In this document: one piece after another, positions 47,302-59,087 of the stretch
Layout of the letters: each line of letters starts with the position of its first letter
Numbering within the stretch: position 1 is the stretch's first letter
NCBI GenBank assembly: GCA_020205615.1
Contig: CM035173.1
Location: 54,817,800 to 54,881,799 of the forward strand
DNA from: Panax quinquefolius
Taxonomy: Eukaryota > Streptophyta > Magnoliopsida > Apiales > Araliaceae
Length of the DNA: 64,000 bases
Reading direction: 5' to 3'
Made by a program: the position numbers and the translations under genes
Notes under the pieces: model-generated
What the model was told of the DNA's origin: nothing
Database searches by the model: none
The model's input: only the letters and a program-made list of their open reading frames with translations

Positions 47302-48731
47302 AAGCTTAATTCTTCTTTCATTCTCACCAATTCACTAAGATTCACAAGAGAAGCTATAGAGAGAGAAACTATAGAGAGAAAGAAGAAGAGTATTCGACTA
47401 CTTCACTATTGCAGTATCTAGTTTTTTACTAAGGTAAGGGATGCTATTTTCTTTTGGTAAGGGATATTATTTGTTCTGTTCGTAAGAGGTATTATTTCTT
47501 TCATTTCATAAGGAATATCCTTGAGTTTTGCGCTTCATCCAGTATCATTTTATTAGAATATTGATCTGAACTTTCTTATTAAATATCAATATTTTCACCC
47601 GGGGTACTATTCACGGGTTACTATTCACCCGATTACTATTCACTATAATATTATTCACTCGAATATTCGGGACACTTTTCGTGCCAGAGTACTATTCACG
47701 AGTTACTATTCATAGGTTACTATTCACCCAATTACTATTCATTCTAGTATTATTCACTCGGGTATTCAGGACACTTTTCATGCTCGGGTACTATTCATGG
47801 AGTACTATTCCCGAAGTACTATTCATGGGGGTATTATTCACTCAGTTACTATTCACCCAAGGTATTATTCACGACAAAAATTGATTTCTTCTCTGTCCAA
47901 AATTATATTTGATACATGAATATTATTCTTGAATTTTACTCCACAAAGCAGTATCATGTTGACAATTTGGATATTTTTAAACTCTGGATAAATTTAAACT
48001 CTTTAATGTTTATCCTTGATTCTGTTTAATCGATGCTTATATCATTGTCATCATCCTCATGTTTATACTGTGATGAAAGTCATCTTTGGCCGGTAGTGCA
48101 TAGATGGACTGTTGATTATTGGTTTTACGGTTGGATATATTTGGCTTACGTGCAAAGATGGACGGTTGATTATTGATTTTACAATTTTATATCTTTGGCT
48201 TACGTGCATAGACGGACTGTTCATTGGTATGATTATGACCGTGATTATTCTAATAATCATAACCCGTAATGTTACAAATGATGTGGTAAAGTCCTCATTG
48301 GCCGTAGTAGTGCATTGATGGATGCGTTGTTGGTATGATTATGACTGAGGATTATTTGGTATAATCATGACCATTGGTGAAAACATGAATATCCTTGGCC
48401 CGTAGTGCATGGATAATTCGTGGTCGTGATACTAATGAATATCCTTAGTCGTAGTGCAAGGATGATTTGATGATGTTGATTATTTATTAAACTGAGTCTC
48501 AGCGATAAAATATTGATAATAAACTTTTAATTCGTAGAAGATAGTAGATATCATTCTCTACTTGATTCTTCTAAAAATACAGTTGTATGTCTTTGGCCTG
48601 TAGTACAAAGATGAACTGTTAATGAATATCTTTGGCCCGTAGTGCAAAGATGAATTTATTAGTATGATTATGAACAAAAACTGTGATTTGGTATAACCAT
48701 AATATTTGATGTTTCAGGTAAAGACATGTGA

Positions 48732-49910
48732 TTTTGTGAGTATTTTGATACTTTGAGTGTTGCTATACGGTGCAAGTTCCCTTCAGCACTATATCCAGTA
48801 TTCCAGTCAGAAGTACTGTCTTTTCGAGGTAAGAGATATTATTTTTTAAAATGATATTATTTCTTTCAATATCATTATGCCGGAATATTGGTAATATTTT
48901 TCTTGTGAAATTCTTGTCTTTTAGTATCAGGGTTACTATTCATGTATACGACACTATTCACGTATACGGTATTATTCACGAATACTGCACTATTCACAGA
49001 AAAATTTAATTTTTGTTTTTGTCCAAAATATCTACTATGGATACTAGCTTTGATTGTATCCATGTTTTGGTCTTCATTCTTGAATTTTACTCCACTATGA
49101 TTATTTATGAAGTATTTTTGAACTTGGATTGCTTGAAGTACGAATCCTTCAAATTTGTTCTTTTGTTGCAGTGGATTCGTTTCTTTAAAAATATTTCCAT
49201 CATCCTCAGTCCTAAATGATGATATTACTGAATATCTTTGGCCTGTAGTGCAAAGATTAATGAATTTCTGATGAACATCTTTGGCCCGTAGTGCAAAGAT
49301 GAACAGGTGTTGAGATGAACATGACCAACTGATGAATATCTTTGGCCTGTAGTGCAAAGATGAATATTGATTGATGTTACAGGGATAAAATATTGATGAT
49401 GGACTTTTAAATTTATAGATTATAGTAGATTTCATTCTCTACGTAACTCATCTATGAATTATTATTTCCGCTGTGAATATTGATCTGAAACTTGTTGTCT
49501 ATTATATTCTATCAGATTTTACCATGTTAAGGACTAACGATAATTTGTTCTATATTATCTTAGTCATAATATTCTTTACTGGGCAAGTTGAGCTCTCCCT
49601 TTTCCTTTTTGTTCCATTTTTCTTCTAAGGAGGCGAGAATGTAGCGAGTTCTGGTCGGGGTATGGAATGATGGTTCTAGAAAGTTATTCTAGTAGTCCTC
49701 ACCATTTTTGTAAAATAGTATATCAATAATTATAATGAGGACTTATTTGAGTGTGGATATTGTCTAGAAGACAATATTTATATTTAAACTCACTGATTAT
49801 TTGTTGTCATATTTTGTACGACATTTGTATTAATAAAGTTGTAGTTGTTTCTGTACCATGTATTTGGTGACTCGGAATGGGTGTTGTATACCTATTTTGG
49901 GGGCGTCACA
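48732..49910 (+). repeat. 5' LTR of the Tekay element (3' portion only)
   Basis: Collinear with 56162-57359, beginning TTTTGTGAGTATTTTGATAC and ending GGGGGCGTCACA. Three hairpin repeats at 49231, 49268 and 49336. The TATA box is in the deleted part, so this LTR could not drive the element. Confidence 0.88.
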
Positions 49911-49912
49911 GT

Positions 49913-49924
49913 TGGTATCAGAGC
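49913..49924 (+). other. PBS of the Tekay element
   Basis: TGGTATCAGAGC two bases after the LTR end, the initiator-methionine tRNA type. Confidence 0.8.
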
Positions 49925-50093
49925 TTAGGGATATGGTCTCTGGCGGAGATCGGGGAATGGAACTAGGAGGGGAGAGACGAGTAAATCCTTCGCTAGTGTG
50001 TCCTACCTAAGCTTATTTGTTGGTTGGTCAGAATATAGGGCTATTATGTGATATGTTAATTTCTTTAAATTAACCCTTATTTTATGCCAGTAT

Positions 50094-51270
50094 TTGAGAG
50101 TGGCAACTGAGAATGTTAACAGTGGAGCAAATGAGACCGTGGAGACACCTTTACTCACCAATAAAGAGAATGTGCAACAGGCTGGCAATGTTCCTCCTGT
50201 AAACAACACCACTGAGCCGATAATGAACAATGGAATGTTTATAAGCTTTTTGCAGTTCATGAAAATCAGACGAGGGAGACTCGTGTTCAAAATACAGGTG
50301 GAAATGATAGCAACGCACAGTTTGTCACAGCCAAGCAGTTCAAAGAGTTGGGACCACCAGAATTCTGGGGAAAGCCGAATCCGATTAAGGAGGAGACATG
50401 GGTCAAGAAAATTACCAAGATATTCGATGTCTTGGGATGCATGGAGGAACAAAAGGTTCCATTCGCCACTTTTATGTTCCGTAATGAGGCAGATTACTGG
50501 TGGAAATCTGTGAAGCGTACCCATCCAGCGGCACTCAGCATGTCTTGGGAAACGTTTTAGAAACTATTCAATGACAAGTAGTTTCCTGAAAGTATTCGTC
50601 ATATGAATGAAGTAGAGTTTATTACACTGGAGAAAAACAACATGACGGTGTCCCAGTACGAGGCGAAGTTCGCGGAGTTATCCAGGTTTGCACCTCATTT
50701 GGTGGAGAATGAGGAACGTATGACGCAGATGTTTCTGAGAGGTTTGAAACTCGACATACGTCAATATCTAATTTCTCATATGTTTTCTCTATATTCAGAT
50801 GTTGTAAACATGGCTCAATTATTAGAGTGATATAACGAGTACGTTCAACCGAGGGACCACAACCAGGGTCATACCGGTGACAGTAGTCATCGGAGCAACG
50901 ATAACTAGCGGGGAAAGAAAAATACGGACAAAAGCGCTAAAAACTCTGGTGGTAATCATGGCCATAAGAATAGAAGAAGCGAGTCGGGAAGAGATTTTAA
51001 AAAGAGTTGATTCAACAATGACCATGTGAAAATGTCAGCACCAGTAGCAACTGGTTCTAAGGGAGAAGAACGACCACCGGTCGTATGCTATAAATGCGGA
51101 AAAGAGGGATATATTAGCCCAAACTGTCCACAATAGTTCAAGGCATGCTATAATTGCGGAAAAAAAGGACATATCGCTCGAGATTATACGGTAGCGAAAC
51201 CAAGTCCAGGGGGGATGGGGACTCAAATGGTCATCCCGAAAAAGCCAAAGTCAATCTGTTCTGTAGAAGA
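50094..51270 (+). pseudogene. gag: Tekay gag
   Basis: The start is not certain; the first open stretch begins near 50094. The capsid core follows in several frames: FKELGPPEFWGKPNPI (about 50338-50385), WVKKITKIFDVLGCMEEQK, YWWKSVKR and, after two TAG codons (50558 and 50579), VSQYEAKFAELSRFAPHLV (50603-50830). The nucleocapsid has two degenerate zinc knuckles near 51090-51190. In CYKCGKEGYISPNC the histidine is replaced by tyrosine, and in CYNCGKKGHIARDY the last cysteine is tyrosine. Both losses are single-base transitions. RNA binding by the knuckles would be impaired even without the stops. Confidence 0.85.
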
Positions 51271-51311
51271 GCGTTTATCGATCGGGTCAAAATGCGAGGA
51301 ACCCAAACGAG

Positions 51312-53330
51312 GTGATCACTGGTAAGCTAATCATAAATTCTTGTGAAGTTTATAACTTACTAGATACCGGTGCTACCCATTCATTTATCTCTACTTTTTA
51401 TGCTCAACGTTTAAACTTAACTCCGGAGAAATTAGACTTTGACTTATTTGTGGAGACTCCGTTAGGAGAAACTTTCATTACATCCACTGTTTATAAATCT
51501 TGTTTGATCCAAGTTGGCACCATCACATTACCTGTTGACCTTATCTCTTTAAAGATACTTGCTTTTGATGTGATTTTAGGGATTGATTGGTTAACTACTC
51601 ATCATGCCAAAATTGATTGTTTTTGTAAGGTTGTTAGTTTTCATATTCCTAACCAACCTGTTGTACGAATTCAAGAAACTAAATCACTAAAATCAATCAC
51701 TGTCATATCAAGTCATAAAGCTATTTGTTTATTAAAAAACGGATGTCAAGCTTTCTTAGCCCATGTTATGGATTTGAATAAAGACACTTCAGATTTGAAT
51801 AATATTCATGTTGTTAGTAAATTTCCTGATGTATTTCCTGATGAACTTCCCGGTCTACCCCCAGAACGTGAAGTTGAATTCTTTATTGACCTTGAACCTG
51901 GTACGAAGCCCATTTCTAAAACCCCATATCGAATGGATCCTATTGAACTTCAGGAGTTAAAGGTCTAACTACAGGAATTGTTGGACATCAGTTTCATTCC
52001 TCCTAGTACATCTCCTTGGGGTGCTCCAGTTTTATTTGTAAAGAAGAAAGACGGGAGTATGCGACTTTGTATTGACTACCAGGAATTGAACCATGTCACC
52101 ATCAAGAATAGGTACCCGCTATCTCGCATTGATGACTTGTTTGACCAGTTGCAAGGAGCACAATTCTTTTCAAAGATCAATCTTCGTTCTCGATATCATC
52201 AGCTGAATATTAGAACTGAGGATATTCCAAAGACTATCTTCAGAACTCGGTACGGGCATTATGAATTTTTAGTCATGTCTTTTGGATTGACTAATGCTCC
52301 TGCGGCTTTCATGGATATGATGAACCGAGTATTCAAGGAATATTTGGATCAGTTCGTTGTTGTCTTTATTAATGACATCCTCATATATTCCAAAAGCCGT
52401 GAAGATCATGAGCACCATTTGAAGCTGGTACTCCAAAGGCTTCGTGAAAACAAGCTATATGACAACTTAAAGAAATGCAAGTTCTGGCTTGAGGAAGTAG
52501 CATTCCTTGGGCACGTGGTATCAAAACATGGAGTATCTGTTGACCCAGCGAAGATTGAAGCAATACAAAGTTGGGAGATACCAAAGTCGGTGACCGAAGT
52601 GCTTAGCTTTCTGGGCTTAACTGGTTATTATCGGAGATTCGTGGAAGGATTTTCTCGAATTGCTACTCCGTTAACTCAGCTGACTCGGAAAGATACAAAA
52701 TTCGTATGGAGCGAGGAATGTGAGAAGAGTTTTCAAGAGCTAAAGAGGAGACTTATTTCGACACCTGTTCTGAAAATACCATCTAGTTCTGATAGATTTG
52801 TTATCTATAACGATGCTTCAGGCAAAGGGTTAGGATGTGTTCTCATGCAACGTGGGAAAGTCATAGCCTATGCCTCGTGACAACTTAAAGAATATGAGAG
52901 GAATTATCCTACTCATGATCTAGAGTTGGCAGTAGTCGTTTTCGCGCTAAAGATTTGGAGGCACTATCTATATATGGAGAAAGTGGAGATATATTCAGAC
53001 CATAAAAGCCTCAAATATTTCTTCACCCAAAAGGAACTCAACATGCGGCAACGACGTTGCCTTGAGCTATTGAAAGATTATGACCACACTATTTAATACA
53101 ATCCTAGAAAAGTGAACGTAGTAGCTGACGCGTTGAGTAGAAGATCATATGCGGGAACGAGTGCGATGTTGTTAACACAAAGACCCATTTCGTGTGATTT
53201 ACAAAAGATGAAGATAGAATTCAAGACTCCAGGGACCCATGAGATGATGTCAAGTATACGCATAGAACCGACTTTAATCGAAAAAGTTAAAGTTGCTCAA
53301 GCCAAGCGAATCTTGAGCCGATGCGTATGA
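51312..53330 (+). pseudogene. pol: Tekay protease, reverse transcriptase and RNase H
   Basis: One frame throughout, with stops at 51966 (TAA), 52878 (TGA) and 53093 (TAA). Protease: LLDTGATHSFIS (about 51357-51392) with the catalytic D-T-G, and VILGIDWL. RT: PEREVEFFIDLEPGT, then [20 protein letters not shown]. The first catalytic block reads [10 protein letters not shown] instead of KIDLRSGYHQ. The catalytic box reads FINDILIYS instead of FIDDILIYS, and the thumb is [11 protein letters not shown]. RNase [14 protein letters not shown] then [11 protein letters not shown] and YSDHKSL, ending NVVADALSRR. Two of the RT catalytic aspartates are changed to asparagine (AAT at 52179-52181 and 52371-52373), so the enzyme would be dead even if read through. 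A frameshift follows at about 53310-53330. Confidence 0.9.
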
Positions 53331-54740
53331 AGAAGAAAGTACAAGAAGGTGCTATTCCAGAAGCAAGAATCGATGAAGAAGGAATACTTCGAGTCCACTC
53401 CAGACTTTGTGTACCTAACAACTCTGATTTGAAGCACAAAATCATGATGGAGGCACACAATACACCATTTGCAATCCATCCTGGAAGTACCAAAATGTAT
53501 CTTGATCTTCGACATACATTCTGGTGGAACAATATGAAGAGAGATATTGCAAAGTTTATCTCGAGATGTTTAACTTGTCAACGTGTAAAGGCGGAACATC
53601 ATGTGCCTAAGGGTCCATTACAACCACTTGAGATTCTGAAATGGAAGTGGGAACACATTACCATGGATTTCGTTATAGATCTTCCCACAGTTTCTCAAGG
53701 CATAGATGCTATTTGGGTTATTATTGATAGATTAACTAAGTCTGCTCATTTCTTGCCGATACGAGAGACTTAATACCTTGAACGTCTTGCTCGTATGTAT
53801 GTAAATAAGATTGTGAGATTGTATGGCATGCCAGTATCCATATTTTCGGATCGTGACCCAAGATTCACTTCACGATTTTGGGTTAGCTTGCAAAAAGCTA
53901 TGGGCACGGATTTACGATTTAGTTCGACATACCATCCTCAAACGGACGGACAATTAGAGAGGACTATTCAAACTCTTGAAGATCTATTAAGACTCTGTAT
54001 CCTAGACTTCAAAGAGAGTTGGGATAAGTATTTACCATTGGTGGAATTCTCCTACAACAACAGTTATCAAGCAAGTATAGGTGTGGCTCCATTTGAAGCA
54101 TTATATGGATGAAAGTGTCGCTCTCCAGTATGTTGGGATGAGGTGGGTGAAGCAACATTGTTGGGACCAGAGTTGGTACGTATTACTACAGAAAAGATCC
54201 AAATAATTCGACAACGTATACAAACGGCACAGGATCAACAAAAGAGTTATGGGGATCTTCATCGAAAGGATGTGGAATTTAGTATTGGGGATCATGTATT
54301 GTTCAGTGTTGCCCCATGGAAGGGAGTTACAAGATTCAGGAAGAGAGGAAAGCTCAATCCACAATTTATTGGTCCATTTCAGATTCTTGACCGAGTAGGA
54401 AATGTGGCCTATAGACTCGCGTTACCTCCAAGCATGTCTCGTGTTCATATTGTTTTTCACATATATGTGCTCCGTCAATATGTGAAAGACCTGAACCACG
54501 TTATTGACTTAGAACCAGATGAGATAGTCGAAGGCTTAACGTACGAGGATGTACCTGTCAAAATCTTGGATAGGAAGGAGCATGTCTTATGTACAAACGT
54601 CATACCACAAGTCAAAGTTTTGTGGAGGAACCATGCTATTGAGGAAATGACCTGGGAGTTAGAAACAGAAATGAAAGCGAGGTATCCTCACCTTTTTGAA
54701 ACACCAGGTACGTACGTCAATTTCGAGGACAAAATTTCAC
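53321..54740 (+). pseudogene. pol: Tekay integrase with chromodomain
   Basis: Continues pol in a new frame, with stops at 53771 (TAA) and 54110 (TGA). The zinc-binding HHCC region is at about 53450-53580 (EAHNTPFAIHPG and CLTCQRVK). The catalytic core has MDFVIDLP (Asp), IFSDRDPRFTSRFW (Asp) and HPQTDGQLERTIQTLEDLLR (Glu), all three acidic residues present. The C-terminal domain includes YNNSYQASIGVAPFEALYG and RKRGKLNPQFIGPFQI (GPF motif). The chromodomain is at about 54548-54690 (VPVKILDRKEHVL and VKVLWRNHAIEEMTWE). Chromodomains of this class are thought to guide integration to heterochromatin. The integrase is the best preserved part of any element in the window. Confidence 0.9.
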
Positions 54741-54753
54741 AAGGAGGGGAGGT
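54741..54753 (+). other. PPT of the Tekay element
   Basis: AAGGAGGGGAGGT directly before the 3' LTR. Confidence 0.8.
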
Positions 54754-57359
54754 TGTAAGACCCCAACTTATTATTAAATGAAATTGAATTTCCTCTATTT
54801 ATTATTTTGAAATAGTAAGGGTTGATTTGATTAATATGGTTAGTTATGGGTAAAATATGTAAATATTTCAAATAAGCAAGTAGTTATAAAATATTCATTT
54901 TTGTTGAGAAATATTCGTTTGGTCGTGGAATATTCTTTATTCTTTGGGAATATTCGGGGATGACGACGTACAAATTTTTGTGTGGGCCCTATAACGAAAG
55001 CGATTGGATGAAGAAAACGACAAGTATAAGTTGTTTATAAATAATAAATAGAAGTTATTACCAAGTAATCTTGTTGGAATACCCGTGGTTAAAAACACAA
55101 GAAGATTACCAGATTGCACCAATTATTGATTCTTACGTAAAAGGCACTACTCAATAATTGTTACAAAGAATTATTGTTCAATATTTTACTTTATTGATTC
55201 AATAAATGCTACGTTGATATTTTATATTATTGTTGTTTCAATAATTATCACTACACAATGTTTTCCTTTATCAAATCAATTATTCATATTATTTGAATAA
55301 TATTATTAGATAGCACTATTGGCAATGTCTAGAAAGTTCTGTCTAAGGAGAGGTTTGGTCACCTAATTGCATGGCGCCAAAGAAGGAGAAATCTTTATCG
55401 GAAAGCCCCTCTTTCCCGCGAAACGACACGTCAGTAAGTATTATGATTCTGTAATATTATTTGTGAATAATTAATTGTTGATTTATATGATAAGGAAAAT
55501 ATTCATTTTATGTGGATATAGATGGAGAAAATTTTAAAGTGACAATTGTTAAAAATAGATATTTTATCTTTTCCGATAAAATAATTTATTTAAATATATT
55601 ATTATATTTTAATAATATAATAATGGTGATATTTTTACAATGAATGTGGGATATATGAATATATGAGGAGGAAGAGTATTTTTGTTACAATAAATGTTAA
55701 AAACATGTTAAACATGTTTGTGGGCCCATTTCTTGACTGAAATTTGATTATAGCCTGTAAAATCGACCGTTATGAATTTCGGTCAACTTCTGCTTGGAAT
55801 TTGGAAAAACTTAAACTTACAAAGTTATAGAGAATTGAATTTCATATGGAATGGACATAAGATTCAAATTTTTCTGATAAAAAGGCTATTTATTATGAGG
55901 TATTGAAGTTCCAAAATAATTGATTTTTGAAGTTTTAAATATTTTTTTTAATAAAACATTTTTTTCATGTGTGGGCATGTGTTAAATGGTTGAAATCAGC
56001 TGGTAAGGTGTGCGTAGGAATTTAATTTATAAATATTATTATTTTATTAAGTTTTCTGCTTTGGTGTTCTAAGCATTTTCCTATAAATAGGGTGCTTAGG
56101 TTTGAATTAAAAATCACACCAGAAACTAAAAATTTCTCTCTCTATATTATCGAGCGTATTCTTGTGAGTATTTTGATACTTTGAGTGTTGTTATACGGTG
56201 CAAGTTCCATTCAGCACTATATCCAGTATTCCAGTCAGAAGTATTGTCTTTTCGAAGTAAAGGATATTATTATTTTTAAATGATATTATTTCTTTCAATA
56301 TCATTATGCCAGAATATTGGTAATATTTTTCTTGTGAAATTCTTGTCTTTTAGTATCGGGGTTACTATTCACGTATACGACACTATTCATGTATACGGTA
56401 CTATCACGAATACGACACTATTCACAGAAAAATTAAATTTTTGTTTTTTGTCCAAAATATCTATTATAGATACTAGCTTTGATTGTATCCATGTTTTGGT
56501 CTTCATTCTTGAATTTTACTCCACTATGATTATTTATGAAGTATTTTTGAACTTGGATTGCTTGAATTACGAATCCTTAAAATTTGTTCTTTTGTTTCAC
56601 TGGATTCGTTTCTTTAAAAATATTTTCATCATCCTCAGTCCTAAATGATGATATTACTGAATATCTTTGGCCTGTAGTGTAAAGATTAATGATTTTCTAA
56701 TGAATATCTTTGGCCCGTAGTGCAAAGATGAACAGGTGTTGAGATGAGCATGATCAACTGATGAATATCTTTGGCCTGTAGTGCAAAGATGAATATTTGA
56801 TTTAAGATGAATATTGATTAATGTTACAGGGATAAAATATTGATGATGGACTTTTAAATTCATAGATTATAGTAGATTTCATTCTCTACGTAACTCATCT
56901 ATGAATTATTATTTCCGCTGCGAATATTGATCTGAAACTTGTTGTCAATTATATTCTATCAGATTTTTCCCTGTTGAGGACTAACGATAATTTGTTTTAT
57001 ATTGTCTTAGTCATAATATTCTTTACTGGGCTAGTTGAGCTCACCGTTTTCCTTTTTGTTTCCATTTTTTCTTCTCAGGAGGCGAGAATGTAGCGAGTTC
57101 TAGTCGGGGTATGGAATGATAGTTCTAGAAAGGTATTTTAGTAGTCCTCACCATTTTTGTAAAATAGTATATCAATAATTATACTGAGGACTTATTTGAG
57201 TGTGGATATTGTCTAGAAGGTAATATTTGTTTTTCAGCTCAAAGTTTATGTGTTGTCGTATTTTGCACGACATTTGTATTAATAAAGTTGTAGTTGTTTC
57301 TGTACCATGTATTTAGTGACTCTGAATTGGTGTTGTATACCTATTTTGGGGGCGTCACA
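54754..57359 (+). repeat. 3' LTR of the Tekay element
   Basis: TGTAAGACCCCAACTTATT to GGGGGCGTCACA, 2606 bp. TATA box at 56081-56090, CACTATTCACG repeats (56360-56430), hairpin repeats at 56661, 56706 and 56766. No gene. Confidence 0.92.
56081..56090 (+). promoter_or_regulatory. TATA box of Tekay LTR
   Basis: CTATAAATAG followed by GGTGCTTAGG. The transcript would start shortly downstream and include the hairpin repeats. Confidence 0.5.
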
Positions 57360-57459
57360 TAGTTCAACAGTTGTATAAATAAAGTTTGTATTTGATTTAT
57401 GTAATGTGATATCTAGTGACTCAGAATGGGTCGTGTGGACCTATTTTGGGGGTGTCACA
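57360..57459 (+). repeat. Last 100 bp of the 3' LTR of the Tekay-derived element
   Basis: Matches 45803-45901 (AGTTCAACAGTTRTATAAATAAAG ... GGGTCGTGTGGAC), ending GGGGGTGTCACA, followed by the target copy TGGGC. Confidence 0.88.
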
Positions 57460-57464
57460 TGGGC

Positions 57465-57859
57465 CCTTCTCTCTCATTAATTTTTTTTTCTTTATAAGCT
57501 GATGAGGGCTAATATACATATCCCCGACCCTCCGCAGGTAGACCTACGGCTTCCGAAGGTACACATGCGAAAATACGCAGTGAGCTCTGTCAACTCGAAG
57601 TTTGTGCACCTCGATTGACGTGCACCTCAAAGTCTGTGTACCTCAAAATTTATGTACCTCGATTGACGCGCCTAAAGGCACTGTATAGATTATAGATTAT
57701 TGACTTGTGAAAATAAATTTCATACATATTAGTAATACTTTAAAACAGTTTATAATAATTATCATTAACTAAAATTAAATGAATATAGGTTAATTATGTA
57801 TTTAAAGATGTCCTAACTAACTTTAAAAAATCAATATTAATATTATATGTTCAAAGGGG
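57465..57859 (+). repeat. Ogre-like LTR, copy A, right part, and flank
   Basis: CCTTCTCTCTCATTAATTTTT resumes copy A (compare 59540-59600 in copy B), followed by CCGCAGGTAGACCTACGGC and short repeats GTGCACCTCGATTGACG (57603-57660). From about 57670 similarity to copy B is lost and the sequence is AT-rich. No gene. It ends TCAAAGGGGGG before copy B. Confidence 0.5.
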
Positions 57860-58659
57860 GGTGTCGACATCGGGATTTTTTGATGTCCCTTTTTGTTACT
57901 TGTTCTTTGGTGTTCTCATGTTAATGTGAGATTTGTTTGAAAAAACAAGTGAAAAAGGTCCGACATGTGTAATGTCGACGATTGGACTTTAAGAGTCGCC
58001 AGTTAGTGTATTTAACTAGTTGCACCAACACAATCGAAAAAGTTTGCACATTGACCCAGTGATGTGACACTGCTAAACGGGTCTGTGAAACCGAGATTCA
58101 TTAAGGGTTTGGGGGCTTGGTTATGCGGAGGGAAGGTGTTAGGCACCCCCCGACATCCGTGTTGCCATAGTGACCGCCACTTCTCAAAGAAACTGTTATA
58201 TGAATGTGTGTGTGTGTGTGTGTGTGTGGATCAATGTGCAATTATTTGGAAGTAGTGTTATGCCTCATTGCACCTATATACATAGGGATTGAATTTTTGT
58301 AGAAAATTCAGTTTTAAGCAAGATATAGCATTGAAGTTTAATAAAAAAGGTTTTTTCAAACCCTGTGCTCAATAGTAATTGAGGCCTTTGATATTTCCAT
58401 TTTATTATTAAAATGTTCGGCTTGTTTGCTTTTATTTTCGAGATGCGAAGCATCTACGAGAAAATAATATATAGCAGTGCCGAACTCCTTATGGGCATGA
58501 CAACTATCTAAGGAAATTCAGACACTATAAATAATATACAAGCTTCTTACAGCTGGAAAAAGTCCATCATGGGAACCGAATCTAAATTCAATAGACTAAA
58601 TCTGTGATCACATGATTCCTAGGCTCACATGATACTGCAATTTGTATGGAAAACAGTAA

Positions 58660-58703
58660 GTAGTTATATATATATATATAAGCGATATATATATATATAA
58701 GCG

Positions 58704-58734
<31 letters not shown>

Positions 58735-58887
58735 CATGATTAGCCACCACGAAGTAACTTCATGGGGGATCAGAAATGTAAATAAAGTAGTAAATGCTAT
58801 CAACCGCCACAGAGTAAACTCCAGGCGGGACTTGAATGTAAATAAAGCTGTAAAAAGCTATCAACTGACACGAGGTGAACTCAGCAG

Positions 58888-58955
<68 letters not shown>

Positions 58956-59034
58956 TACATAAAAGCAAGAAATGCAATGTATATAAAATCGTGCTCACCG
59001 GATATGTCCCACAACAGCATATATATATATAAGT

Positions 59035-59087
<53 letters not shown>

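Larger units (their letters stand above)
46236..48731 (+). repeat. 3' LTR of the Tekay-derived element, left part
   Basis: TGTGAGACTCCGAATTT onward, collinear with 32796-34941 and then 44456-44850. It stops at about 48731 (GTAAAGACATGTG), where sequence of the Tekay 5' LTR begins; the last 100 bp are at 57360-57459. The stretch equivalent to about 44850-45803 is deleted. Confidence 0.85.
48732..57359 (+). mobile_element. Tekay/Del chromovirus (Ty3/gypsy), near full length
   Basis: Truncated 5' LTR (48732-49910), PBS, gag, protease, RT, RNase H, integrase with chromodomain, PPT, complete 3' LTR (54754-57359). The chromodomain after integrase and the pol motifs place it in the Tekay/Del clade of chromoviruses. 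It lies in the 3' LTR of the Tekay-derived element. The first ~1.4 kb of its 5' LTR were removed with ~0.95 kb of host LTR by one deletion. Pol has one frameshift and five stops, gag several. Confidence 0.9.
32796..57459 (+). mobile_element. Tekay-derived non-autonomous element (LARD-like) with two nested insertions
   Basis: Flanked by TGGGC (32791-32795 and 57460-57464). 5' LTR 32796-45901 (interrupted by the copia element), internal 45902-46235, 3' LTR 46236-48731 plus 57360-57459 (interrupted by a Tekay element, with a deletion). Without the insertions the 5' LTR is about 3.6 kb. The internal region is only 334 bp, with a PBS and PPT but no gene. Its ends match the PBS-proximal and PPT-proximal internal ends of the Tekay element at 48732-57359, so it is a deletion derivative of that family. 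Confidence 0.85.

Noticed and set aside
50003..50524. 173-codon minus-strand frame opposite Tekay gag
   Set aside because: The plus strand carries recognisable gag motifs in pieces; the minus frame has no family features.
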